This document shows, in pieces, positions 1 through 6,153 of a stretch of DNA of 12,545 nucleotides. Source of the stretch: Colivivens sp963640465. GTDB taxonomy: Bacteria > Bacteroidota > Bacteroidia > Bacteroidales > Bacteroidaceae. A model generated the notes under the pieces. That model had not been told where the DNA came from and did not search any database. It saw only the letters and a program-made list of their open reading frames with translations. The translations under genes were made by a program, and so were the position numbers. How positions within the stretch are numbered: position 1 is the first letter of the stretch; each line of letters starts with the position of its first letter. Location of the stretch: NCBI GenBank assembly GCA_963640465.1, contig CAVHYP010000064.1, positions 1-12,545 on the forward strand, in the 5' to 3' direction.

Positions 1-7
1 GACATGG

Positions 8-54
8 GCAAGCATTGGGCAATATTTTATTGCTCAATGACTTGCTGACTTTTT
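8..54 (+). terminator. Rho-independent terminator of a plus-strand gene outside the window
   Basis: GCAAG (8-12) pairs with CTTGC (41-45), and CATTGGGCAAT (13-23) pairs with ATTGCTCAATG (29-39) with one mismatch. The loop is short and there is one bulged A at 40. TTTTT follows at 50-54. On the minus strand no T-run follows the hairpin, so it most likely ends a rightward gene left of the window that converges on the pectinesterase. Positions 55-136 are AT-rich and hold no gene that I can see. Confidence 0.75.
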
Positions 55-136
55 ATATTTATTTATCTGCTAATTTAAGGTATACTGTAAAGTTAGAGGT
101 TTTCCTTAGACACATAGATTAAGGCTAAAGAAAAAT

Positions 137-168
137 AAAGAGTAAGTGAATTCTCTCACTTACTCTTT
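137..168 (-). terminator. Terminator hairpin overlapping the pectinesterase stop codon
   Basis: A perfect 13-bp inverted repeat lies at 137-149 (AAAGAGTAAGTGA) and 156-168 (TCACTTACTCTTT), with a 6-nt loop. On the minus strand the hairpin is followed by a T-rich stretch, and on the plus strand its arm ends in TTTTT, so it may work both ways. The TGA stop of the pectinesterase (156-158) lies inside one arm, so the last codons form part of the stem. Confidence 0.8.
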
Positions 169-1457
169 TTGAATGGATAAACCACTTCTTCGCTCCGTGG
201 TCCGAGTCCGCCATACCAGTTGGCACACCTCACGCTGTAGCATGCACCTTCGTAACTCTTGGTAATGTTGTAGAAAGGTTTGGTGGTGAATGCTATTATT
301 TTGCGGTCTCTGCAAATGGCATAGCAACCTGCCTCAGGGATGTCTGTCCATGTGATGGTCTTGTTGTTTACAGATAGTATTGGTGGTGGAATCTGTGCTG
401 CCTTGTCTTCAGGAAACCAGTCTGGAAATACCTTGTCAACTGTATATTGTTCGGATTCTTCATCAGTAAGGCATGGCTTGTAGCTGACATTGGTGGGTTG
501 GTTATTGGAATTCTTGAATGAGGTTTTCCTCTTGCTTAGGTCGAGAATATCGAAATATCCGTTTGTGCTGTTGTATTCAGCAAACAATGAAGGTATTGTC
601 CCGTGCATTTCACACCATCCTTCAGGTGCCGGAACTACATTCATCGAGCAGTTGATGAAAACACATTTGGGTGAATTTTTCCATGGTCTGCCCAAATGGA
701 ATTTCCCGTTTTGTTCTTGTCCACCATCTATGTAGCAGTCGGAGAAAACATAGCCGTACTTCAATCCGGAGGCTGTGGCAGGTGCTGCGATGACATCCCT
801 ACTTCCGGTTTTACCTCTTTCCCTTAGAAAGATATTGCAATGATTGAAGTAGATGGTGCCACCTCCACAGATGAAATCCACTGTACCGCTTATTTTGCAA
901 TCTTCAAGATATGTGGTTCCGCCTTCGTTGGTGAAGTATGTGTCTTGCGTACTGAGAAGGCTTACGTTCTTGAGAATGTTGCCTTTACAGTTTTTTTCAC
1001 GCAGTGCTACTGCCCGATTGGCAAATGCATTTGGGTCATTTTTGAAGTTTGACCATAGTTCCACGTCCTGGATGTATGTGCTGTCAGCACCATTGCAGAA
1101 GAGGGTACTTGTGATGCTGATTCCTTCGTGCTGAGGGCAGTTTTCTATTTGTGTGTTTCCATAGCTGTCGCCAATGATGGAAGTGTTGGGAGCAGTGAGA
1201 ATGGTCATTGGACTTGATATTTCCATGCTTTGTCCGTTCTCTACAATGCTTATCATGTTGCCCTCACCTTTTATTCTGTAATAGCTTGGTCGGATGAATA
1301 TTCTATACCTTTTGTTCTTGTCGGGTCTGTTGTTGGCTGAATGGATGGCTTGTACAAAGTTTCCGTTGTCGGGCACTATAAAGTCGTAAGTCCATTTGTT
1401 TTGTGCATTGAGTGATGTGCAGACAGACATTAGAATTATGGCGTATATTGCTTTCAT
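156..1457 (-). CDS. Secreted pectinesterase (CE8 family) with a C-terminal Fn3-like domain
   Basis: It probably removes methyl groups from pectin outside the cytoplasm. I chose the start at 1457 because it gives a signal peptide (MKAIYAIILMSVCTSLNAQ) and a 433-residue protein. The frame stays open to an ATG at 1643, but that extension crosses a terminator hairpin and a repeat region. In the 433-residue numbering, a parallel beta-helix domain covers about 25-290. It shows AVAL (149-152), QDT (171-173), GTVDF with catalytic Asp194, and LGRPW with Arg257, which are the classic pectin methylesterase landmarks. The residue before AVAL is Arg, where plant and Dickeya enzymes have Gln. Residues about 355-433 (conserved W, Y, GGLG, S) resemble a fibronectin type III module seen in Bacteroidetes glycan enzymes. 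No other polysaccharide-utilisation gene is in view. The family call is firm; the exact substrate is unproven. Confidence 0.9.
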   Translation of the reverse strand: MKAIYAIILMSVCTSLNAQNKWTYDFIVPDNGNFVQAIHSANNRPDKNKRYRIFIRPSYYRIKGEGNMISIVENGQSMEISSPMTILTAPNTSIIGDSYGNTQIENCPQHEGISITSTLFCNGADSTYIQDVELWSNFKNDPNAFANRAVALREKNCKGNILKNVSLLSTQDTYFTNEGGTTYLEDCKISGTVDFICGGGTIYFNHCNIFLRERGKTGSRDVIAAPATASGLKYGYVFSDCYIDGGQEQNGKFHLGRPWKNSPKCVFINCSMNVVPAPEGWCEMHGTIPSLFAEYNSTNGYFDILDLSKRKTSFKNSNNQPTNVSYKPCLTDEESEQYTVDKVFPDWFPEDKAAQIPPPILSVNNKTITWTDIPEAGCYAICRDRKIIAFTTKPFYNITKSYEGACYSVRCANWYGGLGPRSEEVVYPFKKSK

Positions 1458-1475
1458 TTCAATCTTGTTTTTAAT

Positions 1476-1568
1476 GATGGTAACTTTTCGGATCATTGAT
1501 GGCAATTTATTGATTACCAGTAGTGTATTCTTCTTGATTACCAATGGTAGTGTATTTTCTTTAATCAT
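1476..1568 (-). repeat. Degenerate tandem repeat upstream of the pectinesterase, in frame with it
   Basis: Four degenerate units follow one another on the minus strand: 1568-1542 (27 nt), 1541-1518 (24 nt), 1517-1497 (21 nt) and 1496-1476 (21 nt). Each starts with ATGAT or GTAAT, continues with an A-rich stretch and ends in an ACACTAC or CCATC type block. All lengths are multiples of three, so the pectinesterase frame remains open. Translated, the units would start MIKENTL, VIKKNTL, VINKLPS and MIRKVTI. The region sits 19-111 nt before the chosen start codon, so it is either leader RNA or a poorly conserved N-terminal extension. Confidence 0.5.
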
Positions 1569-1580
1569 AGATGGTGTGGG

Positions 1581-1588
1581 CAAACATA
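1581..1588 (-). promoter_or_regulatory. Possible -7 box for the pectinesterase
   Basis: On the minus strand this reads TATGTTTG, an exact match to the Bacteroidetes -7 consensus TAnnTTTG. No good TTTG box is visible 19-21 bp upstream. If it is used, transcription would start near 1575 and the repeat at 1476-1568 would form most of the leader. Confidence 0.25.
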
Positions 1589-1637
1589 AACGATTAGATT
1601 TCAGTGTGGGGCTGAAATGTTTGGTGAAGCCAAAACA

Positions 1638-1673
1638 AAACATCGGAGATCACACTGTGTGTTTCCGATGTTT
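1638..1673 (-). terminator. Terminator after yqeY
   Basis: A perfect 10-bp inverted repeat lies at 1638-1647 (AAACATCGGA) and 1664-1673 (TCCGATGTTT). Inner CACAC/GTGTG pairing shortens the loop. On the minus strand TGTTTTG follows the stem, giving a T-rich tail. It would end the yqeY transcript and insulate the pectinesterase. It also covers the ATG at 1643, which argues against that longer start. Confidence 0.65.
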
Positions 1674-1683
1674 GTAGTTGTGC

Positions 1684-1753
1684 TTCAGAGAACATGGTTC
1701 GGAAAATATGGTTCAATGAATATATTTCAGAGAATATGCTTTAGTGAATCTGG
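1684..1753. repeat. Five tandem copies of a 14-bp element directly after yqeY
   Basis: Five back-to-back 14-bp units start at 1684, 1698, 1712, 1726 and 1740 with no spacer and no indels. The plus-strand consensus is TTCAGAGAATATGG. By my count the units match it at 13, 12, 10, 13 and 11 of 14 positions. The array begins 2 bp past the yqeY stop codon and ends 10 bp before the hairpin at 1638-1673, so it should lie in the 3' untranslated region of the yqeY mRNA. It has no strong internal palindrome and I know no family for it. Confidence 0.75.
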
Positions 1754-1755
1754 AC

Positions 1756-2205
1756 TTATGCAAGCAATTTTTTGACACAAGAACTGATGGCACGTCCTTC
1801 GGCAACTCCTGCAAGTTGTTTTGTGGCAACACCCATCACCTTACCCATATCCTGAGTACCTGATGCTCCTACTTCAGTGATGATGTCCTTCAGTTTGGCT
1901 TCCAGTTCGGCTTCACTGAGTTGCTTTGGAAGATATTCTTCAATCACAGCAACTTGGGCCAATTCCTCGTCTGCCAGCTCCTTGCGTCCGTTTTGCACGT
2001 AAAGGTCAGCTGATTCTTTTCCTTGCTTGGCTAATTTCTGCATCAGCTTGATTGCTACTTCGTCTGTTACATTTCCGTCAGAACCTGGACGTGTCTTCTC
2101 TTCCAGAAGTACTTTCTTTATGTTACGCAATGTTTCCAGGCGTACTGCATCATGTGCTTTCATTGCAGCCATGATGTCCTTGCTTATTTGATAGAATAAT
2201 GCCAT
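1756..2205 (-). CDS. yqeY: GatB/YqeY domain protein
   Basis: This 149-residue protein covers the whole YqeY family length. It resembles the tail domain of the GatB subunit of tRNA-dependent amidotransferase and is thought to bind tRNA or nucleic acid, but its cellular job is not settled. Family signatures are the helix around residues 20-38 (AVRLETLRNIK), the block 78-98 with IEEYLPKQLSE, and the glycine-rich end GKVMGVATKQLAGVAEGRA (121-139). The start at 2205 is 15 nt from the hairpin that ends frdB. I see no separate promoter between them, so expression probably depends on read-through from frdCAB or on a promoter I cannot recognise. The codons look ordinary and the gene is intact. Confidence 0.92.
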   Translation of the reverse strand: MALFYQISKDIMAAMKAHDAVRLETLRNIKKVLLEEKTRPGSDGNVTDEVAIKLMQKLAKQGKESADLYVQNGRKELADEELAQVAVIEEYLPKQLSEAELEAKLKDIITEVGASGTQDMGKVMGVATKQLAGVAEGRAISSCVKKLLA

Positions 2206-2219
2206 GGTGTTTTTTATTT

Positions 2220-2250
2220 AAAAACCCCAGCCCATATGATCAGGCTGGGG
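2220..2250 (-). terminator. Terminator of the frdCAB operon
   Basis: CCCCAGCC (2225-2232) and GGCTGGGG (2243-2250) form a perfect 8-bp GC-rich stem with a 10-nt loop. On the minus strand it is followed by TTTTT (2224-2220). It lies 29 nt after the frdB stop and 15 nt before the yqeY start. Incomplete termination here would set how much yqeY is made. Confidence 0.85.
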
Positions 2251-2279
2251 ATTTGTTGATTGATATTGTTTGTTGTGAC

Positions 2280-3038
2280 TTAGTCTGCAAGTTTTGCCTT
2301 GATAAACTCTCTGTTCAGTCGGGCTATATTAGAGATAGTCTCACACTTAGGACAAACAGCTTCGCAAGCACGTGTGTTTGTACAGTTACCGAAACCAAGT
2401 TCGTCCATCTTTGCTACCATGTTCTTTGCACGGCGGGCAACTTCAACACGTCCTTGTGGAAGAAGGGCGAGCTGGCTTACTTTTGATGAAACGAACAACA
2501 TAGCAGAACCATTCTTACATGCTGCTACACAAGCGCCACATCCGATGCATGACGCGCAGTCCATTGCTTCGTCAGCATCTTCCTTTGGAATGAGGATTGA
2601 GTTTGCATCTTGAGGAGCACCGGTACGTACTGTGGTGTAACCGCCTGCCTGCATAATCTTGTCGAATGCGCTACGGTCAACCATACAGTCCTTGATTACT
2701 GGGAAGGCAGCTGAACGCCATGGCTCTACTGTGATAGTGTCGCCATCATTGAATCTGCGCATATAAAGCTGGCAAGTTGTGGCTCCGCGCTCTGTCTTTC
2801 CGTGTGGTGTACCGTTTATATAAAGTGAACACATACCACAGATTCCTTCACGGCAGTCGTGGTCGAACACGAATGGTTCCTTGCCTTCTTCGATAAGTTC
2901 CTCATTCAGGATATCAAGCATCTCCAGGAAAGAAGTATCGTCTGGAATATCCTTCATCTGATGTGTATCAAAATGTCCTTTGTCCTTAGGACCATTCTGC
3001 TTCCAATATTTTATTGTAAAACTTATATTCTTTGACAT
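2280..3038 (-). CDS. frdB: Fumarate reductase / succinate dehydrogenase iron-sulfur subunit
   Basis: FrdB passes electrons between the membrane cytochrome b and the flavoprotein. The 252-residue length is normal. The N-terminal plant-type ferredoxin domain carries the [2Fe-2S] ligands Cys62, Cys67, Cys70 and Cys89 (DCREGICGMC). The C-terminal domain carries a CxxCxxCxxxC run at Cys164, 167, 170 and 174, with an extra Cys161, and a second set at Cys219, 225 and 229 plus Cys232. These fit the [4Fe-4S] and [3Fe-4S] clusters. It is the last gene of frdC-frdA-frdB and starts 5 nt after the frdA stop. Because the cytochrome subunit is of the single-protein, five-helix type, I read the complex as a Wolinella-like quinol:fumarate reductase. 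Fumarate reduction is the likely direction in a fermenting anaerobe, but sequence alone cannot exclude succinate oxidation. Confidence 0.96.
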   Translation of the reverse strand: MSKNISFTIKYWKQNGPKDKGHFDTHQMKDIPDDTSFLEMLDILNEELIEEGKEPFVFDHDCREGICGMCSLYINGTPHGKTERGATTCQLYMRRFNDGDTITVEPWRSAAFPVIKDCMVDRSAFDKIMQAGGYTTVRTGAPQDANSILIPKEDADEAMDCASCIGCGACVAACKNGSAMLFVSSKVSQLALLPQGRVEVARRAKNMVAKMDELGFGNCTNTRACEAVCPKCETISNIARLNREFIKAKLAD

Positions 3039-3043
3039 AGCGA

Positions 3044-5026
3044 TTAGTTCTTATAATTACGAGTTTGTACCTTTATTGCTTCATACTTAAGAGGCTCTTT
3101 GATGAGGGTTGGTGCCTTCTCATCATTTCCTTCATATTTCCAGCATCCTACATAGAAGTAGTTCTCATCATCACGCTTTGCTTCTCCGTCTTCTGTTTGG
3201 TATTCTTCTCTGAAGTGACCGCCACAGCTTTCGTTACGGCTGAGTGCATCGTAAGCGATGAGTTCTCCCATTGTGAGGAAGTCTTCAAGATGGATAGCCT
3301 TGTCGAGTTCCACGTTGAGTCCCTCGCGGCTTCCTGGTATGAAGAGGTTAGATTCAAATTCTTTTCTCAGTTTTGCTATCTTCTCGATTCCTGTCTTCAG
3401 TCCTTCTGCTGTACGTCCCATTCCGATGTATTCCCAGCAGATATGTCCGAGTTCCTTGTGGATTGAGTCAACTGAACGTTTGCCGTGGATATTGAGCAGA
3501 CGCTGAATACGCTCTTCTACCTTCTTCTCTGTATCTGCAAACTCTGGCAGATCGGTACTTACTTTTGGCCATACTGCCTGGTCTGCCAGATAGTTTTGGA
3601 TTGTGTAAGGTAGAACGAAATATCCGTCTGCCAAACCTTGCATAAGAGCTGAAGCTCCAAGTCGGTTTGCTCCGTGGTCGGAGAAGTTGCATTCTCCAAT
3701 TGCAAACAGTCCAGGAATTGAAGTCTGCAGTTCGTAGTCAACCCAAATACCACCCATTGTGTAGTGGATTGCAGGGAATATCATCATTGGGTTGTAGTAG
3801 TCAACTCCATTGACAGTCTTTACTTTCTCTCCTGGGTTGACGTCGGTGATTTCTTCGTACATATCGAAGAGGTTTCCATAACGCTGACGGATGACATCGA
3901 TACCAAGGCGCTGGATTGATTCTGAGAAGTCAAGGAACACAGCGAGTCCTGTGTTGTTAACTCCATAGCCTTTGTCGCAACGCTCTTTGGCAGCACGTGA
4001 AGCTACGTCACGTGGAACAAGGTTACCGAATGCTGGGTAACGGCGCTCCAGGTAGTAGTCGCGGTCTTCTTCTGGAATGTCCGGACCCTGTTTTGTTCCA
4101 GCCTGAAGTGCTTTTGCATCTTCTAGTTTCTTTGGTACCCAAATACGTCCGTCGTTACGGAGTGACTCAGACATCAAAGTAAGTTTTGATTGCTTGTCGC
4201 CGTGAACAGGAATACAAGTTGGGTGAATCTGCACGTATGAAGGGTTGGCAAAATAAGCGCCCTTACGATAGCATGACATTGCTGCTGATACGTTGCATCC
4301 CATTGCGTTTGTTGAGAGGAAGTATGTATTTCCGTATCCACCGGTAGCAATGACCACTGCATTTGCAGAGAAACGCTCCAGCTTACCTGTAACCAGGTTC
4401 TTTGCGATGATTCCTCTTGCCTTGCCGTTTACTATTACTACGTCGAGCATTTCATAGCGTGTGTACAACTTTACTTTGCCTGCGTGTACTTGTGCTGACA
4501 ATGCGCTGTAGGCACCGAGCAAGAGCTGCTGTCCGGTCTGTCCCTTGGCATAGAATGTCCGGCTTACCTGTGCTCCACCGAATGAACGGTTGGCAAGTGT
4601 ACCTCCGTATTCACGTGCAAACGGAACGCCTTGTGCAACACACTGGTCGATGATTGAGTTGCTTACTTCTGCCAAACGGTAGACGTTGGCTTCGCGGGCA
4701 CGGTAGTCGCCTCCCTTTACGGTATCATAGAACAGACGATATACTGAGTCACCGTCGTTCTGATAGTTCTTTGCAGCATTGATACCACCCTGTGCTGCAA
4801 TTGAGTGTGCACGGCGTGGAGAGTCCTGAATACAGAAATTGAGTACGTTGAATCCCAATTCACCGAGTGTTGCTGCTGCACTTGCACCTGCAAGTCCTGT
4901 ACCTACTACTATTACATCAAGCTTGAGCTTGTTCTTTGGGTTAACCAAACGCTGGTGAGCCTTATAGTTGCTCCATTTTTCAGCTACTGGACCTTCAGGA
5001 ATTTTTGAATCTATATTGATTGCCAT
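3044..5026 (-). CDS. frdA: Fumarate reductase / succinate dehydrogenase flavoprotein subunit
   Basis: This catalytic subunit interconverts fumarate and succinate on the cytoplasmic side of the membrane. The 660-residue length is typical of the Bacteroidales form. Visible features are the FAD-binding GTGLAG (42-47), His74 in RRAHSIAAQGG, expected to hold FAD covalently, and substrate-site residues His268 (QIHPT), Arg339 (VPRD, the proton-transfer arginine) and His421 (HYTMGG). GECNFSDHGANRLGASAL (444-461) is the second FAD-contact block. The start at 5026 is 26 nt after the frdC stop and gives the normal N-terminal extension (MAINIDSKIPEGP) before the Rossmann fold. The gene is intact, with no frameshift, and is co-transcribed with frdC and frdB from the promoter at 5824-5854. 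Confidence 0.97.
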   Translation of the reverse strand: MAINIDSKIPEGPVAEKWSNYKAHQRLVNPKNKLKLDVIVVGTGLAGASAAATLGELGFNVLNFCIQDSPRRAHSIAAQGGINAAKNYQNDGDSVYRLFYDTVKGGDYRAREANVYRLAEVSNSIIDQCVAQGVPFAREYGGTLANRSFGGAQVSRTFYAKGQTGQQLLLGAYSALSAQVHAGKVKLYTRYEMLDVVIVNGKARGIIAKNLVTGKLERFSANAVVIATGGYGNTYFLSTNAMGCNVSAAMSCYRKGAYFANPSYVQIHPTCIPVHGDKQSKLTLMSESLRNDGRIWVPKKLEDAKALQAGTKQGPDIPEEDRDYYLERRYPAFGNLVPRDVASRAAKERCDKGYGVNNTGLAVFLDFSESIQRLGIDVIRQRYGNLFDMYEEITDVNPGEKVKTVNGVDYYNPMMIFPAIHYTMGGIWVDYELQTSIPGLFAIGECNFSDHGANRLGASALMQGLADGYFVLPYTIQNYLADQAVWPKVSTDLPEFADTEKKVEERIQRLLNIHGKRSVDSIHKELGHICWEYIGMGRTAEGLKTGIEKIAKLRKEFESNLFIPGSREGLNVELDKAIHLEDFLTMGELIAYDALSRNESCGGHFREEYQTEDGEAKRDDENYFYVGCWKYEGNDEKAPTLIKEPLKYEAIKVQTRNYKN

Positions 5027-5052
5027 AGTTTCTTCAATTTAGTGATTTACAA

Positions 5053-5772
5053 TTATTTTCCAATAGAGAAAGGAAGAATGGAGAAGTCTTCATGACCGAG
5101 ACAGTCTGGACAGCATGCAAATGCGATGCAGACGATAAGGAACAGAGCCATTACTACTGTGCTCCAAATCTGTCCGATACATTTCCAACGGTTAAACCAG
5201 ATGTGTCCGCTCCATCCCAGTGTCTGCATTGCAGACCAGAAACCATGAGTGAGGTGGAACCAGATGGCAACAATCCAAATAACATAGATTGCCACGAATA
5301 CCGGCTGCTGGAAAGTTGCAGCAATATAGGCGAATCCATCGGTTGATTCATATCCGCCCATTGTAGGGTCACCGATAATCTCTGCGAACATCATGTTGTA
5401 CCAGAAATTGTAGAGGTGCAGAAGCAGACCACATACGATAATCAGTCCGAGGACAAACATGTTCTGACTTGCCCATTCAACCTTTTCAGGCTTTACTGTC
5501 TTAGCGTACTTGTTGTTTCCGCGTGCCTTACGGTTTTGCATCGTAAGGATAAATGCATAAATGAAGTGGATTACTACCAGCGCAGCAAGTACGACTGTAG
5601 CAGCGATTGCATACCAGTTCGATCCGAGCAGTGTACAGATCGTGTTGTATGCGTTCTCACTGAAAAGAGCCACAACGTTCATACATCCATGGAATGTGAT
5701 AAAGAGAACCAGTGCAATGCCTGTGACAGACATAACCAGCTTTCTTCCAATTGATGAATTAAATAACCACAT
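5053..5772 (-). CDS. frdC: Fumarate reductase / succinate dehydrogenase cytochrome b subunit
   Basis: This 239-residue membrane anchor takes electrons from the quinone pool (probably menaquinol) and passes them to FrdB. Five hydrophobic helices are visible at about 11-36, 55-79, 103-128, 155-180 and 200-222. Histidines His28, His69, His119 and His173/His176 lie in the first four helices and fit the four axial ligands of the two b hemes in Wolinella-type FrdC. The C-terminal tail is unusually Cys-rich (CCPDC, 220-224). It is the first gene of the operon, and its start at 5772 lies about 45 nt downstream of the expected transcription start. No strong Shine-Dalgarno is visible, which is normal in this phylum. 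Confidence 0.94.
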   Translation of the reverse strand: MWLFNSSIGRKLVMSVTGIALVLFITFHGCMNVVALFSENAYNTICTLLGSNWYAIAATVVLAALVVIHFIYAFILTMQNRKARGNNKYAKTVKPEKVEWASQNMFVLGLIIVCGLLLHLYNFWYNMMFAEIIGDPTMGGYESTDGFAYIAATFQQPVFVAIYVIWIVAIWFHLTHGFWSAMQTLGWSGHIWFNRWKCIGQIWSTVVMALFLIVCIAFACCPDCLGHEDFSILPFSIGK

Positions 5773-5823
5773 AAATAGATCTTTTAAATTGTTTGAGTAT
5801 TGATGTATACGATTTTAGTTCTG

Positions 5824-5854
5824 CAAAGTTAGTATTTTTATACCAACGGACAAA
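5824..5854 (-). promoter_or_regulatory. frdCAB promoter, Bacteroidetes type
   Basis: On the minus strand TTTG (5854-5851) is followed after 19 bp by TAACTTTG (5831-5824). This matches the consensus TTTG-N19-TAnnTTTG of the main Bacteroidetes sigma factor at every fixed position. Transcription should start near 5817, giving a leader of about 45 nt before frdC. Confidence 0.8.
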
Positions 5855-5856
5855 AA

Positions 5857-5866
5857 NNNNNNNNNN
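5857..5866. other. Assembly gap (10 N) inside an A/T homopolymer
   Basis: Ten N bases are flanked by five A on the left (5852-5856) and fourteen A on the right (5867-5880). The round number suggests a scaffold placeholder, not a measured length. On the minus strand the A-run becomes a T-run after the 65-residue gene. It could therefore be a genuine terminator tail, or an artefact of contig-end trimming. Sequence of unknown length may be missing between the two operons. Confidence 0.95.
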
Positions 5867-5899
5867 AAAAAAAAAAAAAACGCACTTTTGTTGAATAGC

Positions 5900-6097
5900 T
5901 CATTTTGAACGCATCATTTGCATGAAATGCTCCTTCATATCTGCTTTTTGACCTTCGCTGAGTTCGGGAAAGTACTTTGCCAGAGTGGCAATGAATGCTT
6001 GCTCTGCCTTTGTTCTCATTTGTGCTTTGCCGGCTCTGATTCCTGCCGACAATTCATTTTTGGGCAGCAGTGCTCTGTTGAAATTTCCATCGCTCAT
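5900..6097 (-). CDS. Small basic protein of unknown function
   Basis: This 65-residue protein has no signal peptide, membrane segment or motif that I recognise. The N-terminal part is polar (MSDGNFNRALLPKNEL). The rest looks helical and rich in Lys, Arg and Met, with a run such as KADMKEHFMQMMRSK at the end. It follows murF-alr by 52 nt on the same strand, and its ATG overlaps the stop of a 19-codon mini-ORF (ATGA, 6097-6094). It is therefore probably the last gene of the operon and translated by coupling. I take it as real because of this spacing, its balanced composition and its placement at the operon end. A T-run follows 19 nt after the stop, but no good stem is visible. I cannot name a family for it. 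Confidence 0.6.
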   Translation of the reverse strand: MSDGNFNRALLPKNELSAGIRAGKAQMRTKAEQAFIATLAKYFPELSEGQKADMKEHFMQMMRSK

Positions 6098-6153
6098 AGT
6101 TCTGTCATTTTTTGTTCTGATATTCCTTGTCTTGCCTTTCTTTGTTTTGTCAT
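6094..6153 (-). CDS. Possible 19-residue mini-ORF bridging murF-alr and the small protein
   Basis: ATG at 6153 overlaps the murF-alr stop as ATGA (6153-6150). The frame reads MTKQRKARQGISEQKMTEL and ends with a TGA that overlaps the next ATG as ATGA (6097-6094). The peptide is strongly basic at its start. It may be a coupling device that carries ribosomes from murF-alr to the 65-residue gene. It may also be chance in an A-rich spacer. No initiation signal is visible beyond the overlap. Confidence 0.3.
   Translation of the reverse strand: MTKQRKARQGISEQKMTEL

Noticed and set aside
100..134. Third hairpin near the left edge (TTTTCCTTAG / CTAAAGAAAA)
   Set aside because: It has one mismatch, low GC, a 15-nt loop and competing pairings; too weak to call as a terminator next to the two strong ones.
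1458..1643. Longer pectinesterase start at 1643
   Set aside because: The extension starts inside a terminator hairpin and runs through repeats, and would bury a good signal peptide 62 residues inside the protein. A start at 1568 is kept only as a possibility.
1476..1753. CRISPR-like array
   Set aside because: The 14-bp units have no spacers between them, and the 21-27 nt units vary in length and have no unique spacers. No cas gene is present.
5867..5899. Intrinsic terminator after the 65-residue gene
   Set aside because: There is a T-run on the minus strand, but I could not find a convincing stem before it, and the run touches the assembly gap, so it may be an artefact.
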